Below are positions 10,788 through 19,854 of a stretch of 27,097 bases of DNA, piece after piece. The position numbers and the translations under genes were made by a program. A model generated the notes under the pieces. It worked only from the letters and a program-made list of their open reading frames with translations. It was not told the origin of the DNA and made no database searches. This stretch comes from Reclinomonas americana ATCC 50394. Its lineage: Eukaryota; Jakobida; Jakobea; Jakobida. Position 1 is the stretch's first letter. Each line of letters starts with the position of its first letter. The stretch spans positions 96,119 to 123,215 of the forward strand of contig PS015074.1 of the NCBI GenBank assembly GCA_048213135.1. Direction: 5' to 3'.

Positions 10788-11168
10788 ATGTTCAGCAGTG
10801 ACGGTGAGCACACGGTGCAGCTCAGTGACTCGCCCGAGCCTGTGTGCCACGGGCCACCACACGAGGCTGCACGTTTCGACCCTGGCGAGGAGCTCGAGTT
10901 CGTGCCTGATCATGACAACGACAATGACGACCTCCGCCTTTCTGCGCAGGTGTCGCTCGGGCGCGGCCCACCCGCCCTCATCGCCGACGTTGACGAGCTG
11001 AGCGAGAGCGAGCATCGCGCGCTGCGATTGTGCGTCGAGTTGGCGTTGGAGGCGGCAGAGGACGTGCAGCGATATGCGCAGCGGATTGAGGATACAGGCA
11101 TGGCGGAGCGCGTGCGTGGCCGCACGCGTGACGAGTTGCAGCGCATGCTTGATGAACTGCTCGATTGA
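10788..11168 (+). CDS. Small tandem-family protein D (YGPP/TGMAER family), 126 aa
   Basis: Unrecognised intronless ORF starting at the first in-frame ATG (MFSSDGEH), 35 bp after the stop of gene C. The N-terminal motif has decayed to CHGPP. The middle is acidic (DHDNDNDD). The C-terminal module is retained but shortened by several residues: EHRALRLCVELALEAAE, QRYAQR, IEDTGMAERVRGRTRDEL, ending LDELLD. It is the last member before an assembly gap, so more copies could lie in the missing sequence. Function is unknown. Confidence 0.68.
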   Translation: MFSSDGEHTVQLSDSPEPVCHGPPHEAARFDPGEELEFVPDHDNDNDDLRLSAQVSLGRGPPALIADVDELSESEHRALRLCVELALEAAEDVQRYAQRIEDTGMAERVRGRTRDELQRMLDELLD

Positions 11169-11181
11169 CAGACACACTGGG

Positions 11182-11399
11182 NNNNNNNNNNNNNNNNNNN
11201 NNNNNNNNNNNNNNNNNNNNNNNNNNNNNNNNNNNNNNNNNNNNNNNNNNNNNNNNNNNNNNNNNNNNNNNNNNNNNNNNNNNNNNNNNNNNNNNNNNNN
11301 NNNNNNNNNNNNNNNNNNNNNNNNNNNNNNNNNNNNNNNNNNNNNNNNNNNNNNNNNNNNNNNNNNNNNNNNNNNNNNNNNNNNNNNNNNNNNNNNNNN
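11182..11399. other. Assembly gap (218 N)
   Basis: Run of N starting 13 bp after gene D and ending at an (AC)n microsatellite. The missing 5' exon or exons of the alkylglycerol monooxygenase gene should lie here, and further family copies are possible. Confidence 0.97.

Positions 11400-11481
<82 letters not shown>
11400..11481. repeat. (AC)41 microsatellite at contig edge
   Basis: Uninterrupted AC dinucleotides directly beside the gap, followed by a short (GA)n run. It is presumably the cause of the assembly break and lies in an intron or 5' region of the next gene. Confidence 0.97.
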
Positions 11482-11484
<3 letters not shown>

Positions 11485-11641
11485 GAGAGAGAGAGAGGCA
11501 TGCATGTACACGAGACAGACAGGGATGCAAGTGAGAAAGCACACTCACGCGCTCATTCACTTCACCCACTCTCTCTCTCTCTCACTCACCCTTGCCTCTC
11601 TCTTACTCACTCTCCTCCTGCCACTCACTCACATGTCACAG

Positions 11642-14174
11642 GTTGAACGACTCGTTCTCGTCGTTGACAGCGGGCATGGTGCAGCAGCTTCTCGGCAAAC
11701 TGTGTGTCAACTTTGTCAACGTAATGACCTTTGCGGCGGTGTTTCGTTACGCGCGTTTTGCGCATTACTGGTCGCTGGAGAATGCGGGATGGGTGGCGCA
11801 TGTGGTGGTCGCACTGCTGGTGGATCACTCGTATTACTGGTTGCATCGGGCGACGCACGAGTGCAATCTGGGATGGGGCGCGCATATTACGCATCACTCG
11901 TCGGAGGAGTATAACCTGACGACGGCGCTGCGTCAGGGTGCCACGCAGGGTCTCTTTGGATTCATGGTGCGCAGAGGGAGATAGCAGTGACATCGTATCT
12001 CTTCCCCGCTCTCTTCTCTTCTCTCCTCTTCTCTTTTCATAACCTCTCCCGCTTGTCTTCACTTCTCGTCTAATCTTTCCATTCTCATCTCTCGTCATCT
12101 TCTCTGCACTTCTCTTCTCTTCGTCTTCTCCCGCCTTCTCCCGCCTTCTCCTCTCCTGTCCTCCCTTCTCATCTCTTCTCCCCTCGTCTTGTCGCATCCT
12201 CTCCTCTCTCCTCCTCTCTTCTCCTCTCTCTTCTCCTCTCTCTTCTTCTCTTTCTCCTCTCTTCACCTCTTCTCTTCTCCCTCTTCTCTTCCTTTCATTT
12301 CCTCGTCTCTCGCCTTCTCATCTCTTCCCTTTCTCCTTCTCCCTTCTCTTCTCTTCCCTTCTCTCCTCTCCTCTCCTCATTCGCGGGCTGCTCACCCACT
12401 TGCTTGTGTGCGCTCAGTTCTACTTGCCGCTGGCCACGTTCATCCACCCGAGTCTCTTTGTGTTGCACAGCCAGATCAACTTGATTTACCAGTGAGTCGC
12501 TCATGGGAAGGGTTTCTTTCCCTTGGCTGGCTGGTGAGCTTACCGCTGTGGATCGGTAGGTTTTGGATTCATACGCAGGCGGTGGATCGGCTGCCGTGGT
12601 GGATCGAGTGGTGGTTGAACACCCCGTCGCATCATCGCGTGCATCACGGGAGGAATGTTGCGTGAGCTTTTCTTCTCTCATTGTTGCTCCTCTTCCCTCG
12701 TTGTTGTTGTCGCTGCTGCTGTTGTTGGTGTTGCTTCGTCTTCTTCTTTTTTCCTGGTGTTTCTCTTCTTCTTCCCCTTCTTCTTGTCGTCGTCGTTGTT
12801 GTTGTTGTTATTTTCTTATTATTCTTCTCTTTTTCTACTTCTCCTCCTCCTCCTTCTCCACCTCCTCCTCCTCCTTGTTGTTGTTGTTGTTGTTGTTGTT
12901 CTTCCTCTTGTTCCTTCTTCATGTTGGCACTCTGACGGTGGTTGTTGTTGCCCTTGTTGCTGTTATTCCTCTTCTTGTCTTCTCCGTCCATTGCTTGTTC
13001 CCTCCGTCATTGTGGCATCTTCTTCTCCTTCTTCCCGTCCTCCTCCTCTCTTTTCTTCTCCTTCATCTTATTCTCCCTCGTCTCCTCCTCCTTCTTCTCC
13101 TTGTTTGTGTTCCTTATTCATGTTGTCACTCTGTTGCTGTCCTTGCTGCTGACAATCTTCTCCTCCCTCTCTCCCCACTTCTCCCCCTTCTCCCCCTTCT
13201 CCCCCTTATTCCCCTTCTCCCCCTTATTCCCCTTCTCCCCCCCTCCAGCCACGCTACTTGGACCGCAACTACGGTGGGGTGCTGATCATTTTCGACCGCA
13301 TGTACAAGTCGTTTGAGCCGGAGGGCGAGCAGGTGGTGTACGGCCTGGTGCACCCCATCACCACCTACGATCCATTGTGGACGCAGTTTGAGCACTTTGC
13401 CGGCATCTTCAAGCAAGTGCTCTCGCTGCCGCACTGGTGGCAGAAACTCGGCGGTTTGTCTATCTCTTCCCCTCCTTCCCTCCCTCTTCTCCTTGTTGAT
13501 GTTCCTGTGTGTGTCCTCTTCGCCAGTCATGTTCCGTGGCCCCGCCTGGAACCCGCTGGATCCGACGCACCCCTACGACGCGCCGGAGGTCGACCCCAGC
13601 AAGGTGTGTGACGCATTCATTCACACAAAGACATGTTCACACACTGCTCAACTCTCCTTGCTCGTCAGAGCCCGGTTTTCAATCCGCGACCTGCCGGCCC
13701 ACTCAAGGTGTACGCCTTTGCGCAGTACGTGGCGTCGGTGCTAGTGTTCCTGCCCATCAGCATCTTCCCACTCGACACTTTGGGATTCCTCAGCAAGGCC
13801 GCCTACTGCGTTGCGTTGTGCGAGGGCGGAGGACATTGATTTCTTCGTTTTTCTGTTGGCATGACCGAGGACGAAAACAACAGGTGTGGATCCTCACCAC
13901 CATTGGCAAGATCGGCGAGGACAACATCATTTTCTCGCGTCTGAGTCCGTGGGCACTGCTGGAGGTGGCGCGACTGGTGCTGACGCTGCTGTTCCCGCAC
14001 GCGCTTCTCATGAGCGGATTTGCATTCGGGGACACGGAGTTGCCGGCGCATCTTGCACTCGTTGCGCGTGTCTATGCCGTGGCCTGTCTGGCGTGGTTCG
14101 GTGCACTGGCAATGCGCATGACCACGACGTCAACGACTCCGGGAGAGGAGAAGAAGAAGGGCAAGTCCTCGTGA
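11642..14174 (+). CDS. AGMO: Alkylglycerol monooxygenase (fatty acid hydroxylase superfamily), 5' partial
   Basis: AGMO is a tetrahydrobiopterin-dependent, di-iron membrane enzyme of the ER that cleaves the ether bond of alkylglycerols. Exons: 11642-11966, 12418-12491, 12560-12656, 13249-13453, 13527-13603, 13669-13809, 13884-14174. Phases all agree; donors are GTGCGC, GTGAGT, GTTGCG, GTTTGT, GTGTGT and GTTGCG. The visible part opens at LNDSFSSLTAG, equivalent to RLDDALTS in the human protein, so about 80 N-terminal residues are missing in the gap. All three histidine boxes are intact: HRATH, HITHHSSEEYN and HHRVHHGRN. NYGGVLIIFDRM and VVYGLVHPI follow as in the family. The C-terminal exons encode hydrophobic membrane segments and end in a Lys-rich tail. 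It converges on the homeodomain gene. Confidence 0.95.
11967..12417 (+). other. AGMO intron of 451 nt, TCTTC-type pyrimidine tract
   Basis: After the GTGCGC donor the intron is an almost unbroken C/T tract (TCTTC, CTCCT units) up to the CAG acceptor. The antisense purine-rich open frame here is a repeat artefact. Confidence 0.85.
12657..13248 (+). other. AGMO intron of 592 nt, TTG/TTC/CTC trinucleotide-rich
   Basis: This intron lies between the exons ending HHGRN and beginning PRYLDRNYGG. It is made of degenerate TTG, TTC and TCC repeats. The long Leu/Ser/Val-rich open frames across it look membrane-like but come only from the repeats. Confidence 0.85.
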
Positions 14175-14527
14175 AAGTGTCTTTTTTTTGCATGAAACTC
14201 ATACGATCGAAATTCATTTCATTATTCCAACAACAACAACTATCGTCTCTGGGTGCCACACACTTCACACACGAGCATGTTTATGAGCAAAAAGCATCTC
14301 TGCCGCTCCACACGGTAAGAGACACTCCGGAAAGCATTGCCTTTTTCAGCTCCACTCAGAACCCATCAAATTGCAATCATCCCACCTCGAGCTCCGCCCG
14401 TGCGTTGATCGACTCCTATCTTTTCTTTCTCGCAAAACAGACACATAGAAAAACATGGATACGTGCCGCCCATACGGCAACGGCATCGCTGGCAATAAAC
14501 AAAGGAAAGGAACCACGTCGTTCGTCG
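14175..14527. other. Convergent 3' intergenic region, AGMO / homeodomain gene
   Basis: 353 bp between the two stop codons. The only recognisable signal is an AATAAA on the plus strand at 14494-14499, which could be the AGMO polyadenylation signal though it lies 320 nt past the stop. No gene is seen. Confidence 0.5.
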
Positions 14528-17028
14528 TCATGGCATGCCGGCGGAAGACGCCGGCATGTGGGCGGCATTGGCGCCCGACGCACCACTGTTCACCGTGTGG
14601 ATCGACGTGATGATGAGGAACAAGTCGGCAGCGTTGGGGTCGAGTGGGTGCACGAGGGTGCGACCAGAGCACGACAGGAACACCGCGTGATCGGCGGCCA
14701 CCTGTGTCGGGTCANNNNNNNNNNNNNNNNNNNNTTCTCCTTGGCCTCGTGCGTCAGCCACGGGGGCGACATGCGCACCACCAGCGGTCCACCACCGTTG
14801 ATCAAGGTCGTGGCCACGTCGTAGATGGTGGGCGCGCACGGCAGCGGCAACTCAAAGAGCCTGTGGGTGTGCGCGCGTGGTGAGTATGTGTGGGCAGGTC
14901 ATCTCCGCAACCGTTGCAAGACACACACACAAACGAGACGCAACTGCCTTCCAATTGGGCTGTGCGGGGCCATCATGGAGTGCACCATGGGACTTCCATA
15001 CAGCATCGTCGCCGAGCGGTCAATGATCACCGCCATGCCCGAGTGCTCGGCCAGCGACGATTGCACCAGGCCCATCACCGACGATAGATAGTAACCCAGC
15101 TGCTGCTGCATGACCAGCGTGTACGCCAGGGCGTCGGACTTGGCGTCAACCTCGGCGAGGTTCGGCGGTGCCGCTGCCNNNNNNNNNNNNNNNNNNNNNN
15201 NNNNNNNNNNNNNNNNNNNNNNNNNNNNNNNNNNNNNNNNNNNNNNNNNNNNNNNGCCGACGATTGTTGTTGCAGCTTGCTCGATGTGAACGAGGAGGAG
15301 GAGGAGGAGGTGGTGGTGACCGCAGCCGGTGGTGGATGTGGTGGCAAAGACGGCGCCGGCATCGCACATGCGCCAGTCATTGCGGGTGCGCCATGCGCCT
15401 TGCCGCTCACAGACAGTGGTGGTGGTGGTGGTTGTGGTGGTTGCGGTGGTGGCGCTCTCCACGAGGGTGCAGATTGCTTTCCCGCCGCCGCCGCCGATAC
15501 CGATTGCAATGTGCTCGCTGTCGACGGCGTCGATGGTGTTGCGCCCATCAGCGCTGCCGCCGCAGCGGCCCACGCAGAGCTGCCATGCGGAGTGTTGGGG
15601 ACGCTGACATAACAATACGGAGCAAAATTAGAAGCAAAATCAAACGGAGTCTTTCACCCGGTCGCTTTTCACATACCTTCTGGTTTGTCCACCACCGTGG
15701 CTGGCGGCCTGCAAGTAGGCGGCGTAGCCACTGTTGGGGTTGGCCAGGCTGGCAGCGGCGGCGGCCGCATCTTGCCAGTCGCACACTGACGTGGGAGTGG
15801 CGGCCTGAGATGACCGCGAGGACGACGACAGCGAGGAGGTGGGTGTCGGTGTCGCGGTCGGAAATGTGAACCCAGATACCGGGTGCACAGGCATGAATAG
15901 CGACGGTGACTGCTGTCGAGACTGCGGCACGGGCGGCGCTGGTGGGCACAATATCGCCGGGTAATGATGCGGTGGAGGTGGGTGAGCAGGAGGAGGTTGT
16001 CCGTGCAAGCTGGCCACGTGCTGCTGCTGCGGAAACTGCATCTGCAGCGGGGAGGCGCGGTGATGCCTGTCCTGCAGTTGCGCCACCTGGCTCCGCATGT
16101 ATGTGCATTCCCTTGCAATTGCCTGCACCACGCGCGGAGGCAGCGGTGGCGGGAGTGGCGTGTTGGTGTCGCTGTTGTCACTGAGGTCGTCGGCTTCGGA
16201 GTTGCCCGAGGACGACGACGGCGCCGGCAACCTCTGCGGTGGGCTCTGCCCGTGCACCCGCAGGTTCTTGCGCTCACGCGCGCGTCGGTTTTGCATCCAC
16301 ACGTTCACCACCTTCCTGTTTATGTGTGTTTGCACAGAGTCGAACAAAGTGAATACGACAAGTGTCCTCCACGCGACCTCTGACAAACACGGTCGAATCC
16401 GACCACGCACCATGACGTACACAGGCGGTCGGCCAGCATCTGCTTGTGCGCTCGAGATGGGTACGGGTTGATGCGAAATTGCTCCTCCAGAACGACCGTC
16501 TATGCGTGCGCACGAATGTTAGGGCGGAGAGTCGAATTGTGTTTCGCTAAAACTCCAAACGGAAGAGAGAGTACATGTGCGTCAAGGAGGGGGAAAGACG
16601 ATGCGAGGATATGTGCGCATATAAAAACAAAGACCACACGCACAACGCCAAGATGCAGTGATATGAAAACCCTCAACGGCATGCACGACCAATTGTGCGG
16701 CACGATTTTTTCCTCTGCTTTTAAGCGTGGTGGGTGATATATCTCCCTTTGGAAGGTGGTTATCAAACAGATTCGCCGCCACATTCACAACACAGGAAAT
16801 GCACAGCATGGAGTGAGAAGTGAGTGCAAGTGTGTGTGTGCAGGTGCGTGTGTGGATGAATGCAAATATATGTGTGAAAAAGTGCGTGCAAGATGCGATA
16901 GTTGTCAATGTCGAAACAGGTCGTGGAAAACTTACCTCTCTGCGTGTGATACGTCGATTAGTGGCGCATGACTCGCCACCGCGACTTCCTCCACAGTCCT
17001 CTTCGCCGCCGCCCATGTCAGGGTCCAT
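14528..17028 (-). CDS. Homeodomain transcription factor with unrecognised C-terminal region
   Basis: Exons in transcript order: 17028-16936, 16499-16411, 16315-15677, 15603-14945 (with a 77-N gap) and 14860-14528 (with a 20-N gap). Donors are GTAAGT, GTGCGT, GTATGT and GTTGCG. The first three exons splice into a 60-residue homeodomain at about residues 20-79 with no insertion: NRRITRRETVVLEEQF (helix 1), NPYPSRAHKQMLADRL (helix 2), then KVVNVWMQNRRARERK (helix 3). Key positions are L16, F20, W48, Q50, N51 and R53. Position 49 is Met instead of the usual Phe and position 8 is Ile. A long Pro/Gln/Ser-rich region follows, then a folded-looking region of about 150 residues (LAYTLVMQQQLGYYLSSV, GMAVIIDRSATMLYG, LFELPLPCAPTIYDVA, ADLFLIITSIHTV) that I do not recognise. 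There is no TALE insertion. Confidence 0.9.
14715..14734. other. Assembly gap (20 N) in the last homeodomain-gene exon
   Basis: The open frame changes across the gap (THEAKE before it, DPTQVAADHAVF after it in transcript order). The true missing length is therefore not 20, or not equivalent to it modulo 3. Confidence 0.95.
15179..15255. other. Assembly gap (77 N) in the fourth homeodomain-gene exon
   Basis: The gap lies in a Ser/Gln/Ala-rich low-complexity coding stretch. Frames on the two sides differ, so the N count is not the true length. Confidence 0.95.
16500..16935 (-). other. First intron of the homeodomain gene (436 nt)
   Basis: Donor GTAAGT at 16935, acceptor ATAG at 16500. It splits the homeodomain between positions 12 and 13. 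It has TATATCT and GTGTGT-rich patches, but no gene or conserved element is recognised. Confidence 0.75.
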
Positions 17029-18385
17029 GCGTGCGCGTGACACTCTCACTGGCGTTGCTGTCGTTGTTGTCTGTCACTCTGGCAGCCACTCGCACACAGT
17101 GCCACGCACACGCACTCACTCACTCGCACGCACACAGAGACGAGAGCGAAGGAAGCAAAAAGAGAGAGAGAGAGAAGGGGAGAGAGAAAACAAAACTCAG
17201 AAAACAGAGCGCGTTCTGCTCTCCACGACGACCTTTTCAAACTTGGTGTGTTCGAGTTTCTCTTCTTTTTATGGTGAATCTGCACAAAGTCTCACACTTT
17301 CCAATTCTGAACCTTATATCGCCGTGTATGGCTGCATGAAGCATGCAACTGGTTTCGCTCACAAGCAAGGAAAGATGCCGAGCTCATCCGCATGCACCAG
17401 CGAGTTGTTGGTGGGCGCTTCTGTGTGGTCCTGCGACAAGTTGATTTCGTCCGCATTTGGACGCGGATGGCAATTGTGTGTTCGCAAGGGCGTTTTAGGA
17501 CGACTATCTGCGCTGGCCGCCCGTGACACAGAGCAGAGACGAATCGCACGAGGCGGGACCAGGGGGAAATCGCGCGTGCGTGACAGAGTAATGATGCATG
17601 CAGGCGAACGCGCAGCGCTGCAGCGCGCGCATCACGCTTTGAATATATCTGATCTCCGCGATATCACGCATATATACGACACATTACTAGCCGGCTGGTA
17701 TGTGGCACTGAAACAGTGAACGTCACTGCACGCTGCGACATGACACCACGAAACTACCCCGCCAGCCACTGTACCATGTGCAATCTCCGCGATCGAGTCC
17801 AATCGCCGATCGCGAGATGTACACCGGTACCAATTCGAATTCGAACACACGCCGGCGCCGGCGCGCTCGATCTGCGGCATGCGCTGCATCAACATCTCGT
17901 GATCGTCTGGAAACCGGAAAACCCGAGGAGTGTTGTCGTGAACACTGAACCAACACACCTATTCACATCCATGTGCAATGTCCGTTCGTCTGGAAATCCT
18001 GTGCATGTAATATTCAAGATCCGGATTGTGGTCGTGTTCGTGTCGCGATCGCCCCGCTTGGCCACACTCGCACGGCATATAACCCGTGTTTGCAGCGCAC
18101 AGCTGTACGAACGCTCTCTCGTGTCCGTCGAGCGCGCGTGCGCGCGACAACGACGACGACCGTTTCCTCCTGACACGAATTCGAATGAGGCACGTGCACA
18201 GACGAATGCGGCAGCGCAAATTGCAAACGGCAACAACATCCCGAAAGCAGTCGACACTCGTCTCACACATTACTGAAACTCGTGCATGTGCAACCAGCGG
18301 TACGGGCAGCCACGGTGTTGGTTTCCCCAAACACGCTTGCATTTACGACGGTTTTCCCGCGTTCGTCGATCTCTCATCATCATCG
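17029..18385. promoter_or_regulatory. Divergent intergenic region, palindrome-rich
   Basis: 1357 bp between the divergent start codons of the homeodomain gene and the OB/CCCH/methyltransferase gene. No conserved ORF or tRNA-like fold is recognised; the open frames here look random. It holds perfect 12-bp palindromes GCGCTGCAGCGC (17615-17626), TTCGAATTCGAA (17834-17845) and GCCGGCGCCGGC (17851-17862). It also holds an inverted repeat with arms 17783-17795 and 17807-17818, and two copies of ATCTCCGCGAT (17652-17662 and 17783-17793). These look like regulatory sites. The assignment as promoter DNA is inference. Confidence 0.55.
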
Positions 18386-19713
18386 ATGGGAGACATCGTC
18401 ACACTGGTGTGTCCTCACTCATCGCCCTCCACTTCCCTCACTCTCACTCACTCTCTCTCACTCCGCCACACAGGAGGGCATCATTGTGCACCACCGCGTC
18501 TTCTCCAAAAAGCTCTGCTTCCTCGACCTGCTCTCCGCCCCCGATGCCTCCCTCGTCGAGGTCGTCTGTCGCAGCGACACGTGCAATGCCGAGTGCATGG
18601 ACACTGCACATCGTGTGGTGCGTCGCGGAGATCAAATCAGCGTGCGAGGCGCATGGGCGGCGGAGCATGATGAACTCCGCTGCGTCCACCTCGAGCGACT
18701 GTCCACGACGACGCATGCAGCACACATCGTTGCTGTTGCTCGCCACTGCGACGACGATGATGATGATGATGATGATGATCGATTGTGCAAGTTTCACTTG
18801 TTGACGGGTTCGTGTTTGCGTGGCGACGAGGCGTGTCCGCGGCGGCATGTGCAGGACGCAGAGGAGCGTGCGGCGTTGCGTGCGACGTGGGTGGCGGCGC
18901 GGCGCGAGCGACGTCGCGTGATCGGGCGGGAACGCGTGGCAGCTGCGCGCGTGGAACGCTGGTCATCGGCGACAAGTGACGATGATGGAGTGTGGAATCA
19001 TTCGCGTCGTGCACGTGTCTTTGTCGACTGGTTGCTGGAGTGTGTGGGCGTGGTGAAGCTGCGGAGGGGCACTGGAGTGGTGGATGTCGCGGGAGGGCGA
19101 GGCGATGTGTCGTTCGAGTTGTGGAGTCACGGCGTTCCGTCGACCTTGGTGGATCCGGTGCGTTGGCGTTAGGAGCGCAGTGTGTCGTGCGTGCGAGTGT
19201 CCTCACGTCTCGTGCAAGCAGCGTCCGCGGGTGCTTCGCTCGCATCAGCGGCGTGCTCTGCGACGGCAGTCGGCGGAGCCACCGCCACAGATCCTCTCCA
19301 TTTTCGAGTACCCGCCGGGTTCGCTGGCCGGCGATGCCTCGTTGCAGTCGGCGGTGGCGGCGGTGGCGGATTCGGCGGCGCAGCTGGAGGCAGTGTTGGC
19401 CGTCTGCTCGTGTCTCGTGGGCATGCATCCGGATCAGGCCACCGATGGCATTGTGGAGTGGGCGCTCGATCATCGCCGGCCGTTTGCAGTGTTGCCGTGC
19501 TGCGTGTATCCGCACTTGTTTGCCCATCGTCGGGGACCCACTGGCGCGCCGGTGGTGGAGACCGAGCAGCTGATCGAGTTCCTCATGGCCAAGCATCCGG
19601 ACATTCGGCAGGTCGCGCTGCCGTTTGACGGGCAGAATCGCGTCGTCTACTGGCTGCCGGAGGACGACGACGACGATGGTGGTGGTGGCGGAGAATCGTC
19701 GTCCTCTGTCTGA
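18386..19713 (+). CDS. OB-fold-like, CCCH zinc finger and Rossmann methyltransferase-like protein, 398 aa
   Basis: Exons 18386-18406, 18474-19157 and 19222-19713, donors GTGTGT and GTGCGT, all phase 0. The first exon (MGDIVTL) joins EGIIVHHRVFSKKLCFLDLL to give a beta-rich, OB-fold-like start. After a (GAT)n-encoded Asp run comes a C-x8-C-x6-C-x3-H zinc finger, CKFHLLTGSCLRGDEACPRRH with the usual CCCH spacing, at about residues 112-132; such fingers generally bind RNA. The second half has the Rossmann glycine loop VVDVAGGRGDVSFEL followed by STLVDP, the typical SAM-binding motif I and acidic strand-2 end. Near the end are VGMHPDQATDGIVEWAL, PFAVLPCCVYP and LPFDGQNRVVYW. I have an impression of similar uncharacterised proteins in fungi, plants and oomycetes. 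An RNA methyltransferase role is inference. The tail is acidic, Gly- and Ser-rich. Confidence 0.82.
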
Positions 19714-19854
19714 CGGGAGAAAGCACATCGTCCACGCGGAGCCGCGTGTCGCCAGCGTCTCTGTCGTTTGTCTGCTGCCGAGTACGCACAGACAATCCAC
19801 GCTCTCTGCCTCCGCCACTCCGACCCTGCTTCCCCCCCTCCCTCTTCCGCCACC

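Noticed and set aside
9079-11168. Tandem small genes as a toxin-antitoxin, viral or transposon remnant
   Set aside because: No integrase, transposase, terminal repeats or toxin motifs are visible; nothing supports such a label.
11165-11646. Thr-His or Cys-Val repeat peptides
   Set aside because: Translation of the (AC)41 microsatellite and of Ns.
12657-12667. GTGAGC as the AGMO donor instead of GTTGCG
   Set aside because: It lies five bases inside the intron and would shift the frame away from PRYLDRNYGG, which is conserved in the family.
12563-13285. Leu/Val-rich, membrane-like open frames
   Set aside because: They read through the TTG/TTC/CTC repeats of an AGMO intron; flanking exons splice in phase to a conserved protein without them.
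16820-17719. 299-aa plus-strand open frame
   Set aside because: It overlaps the first exon of the homeodomain gene antisense and runs into intergenic DNA; no recognisable motif.
17600-17900. Possible tRNA or snRNA gene in the palindrome-rich region
   Set aside because: The TTCGAATTCGAA palindrome looks like a tRNA B box in part, but no matching acceptor stem, D arm or A box could be found by eye.
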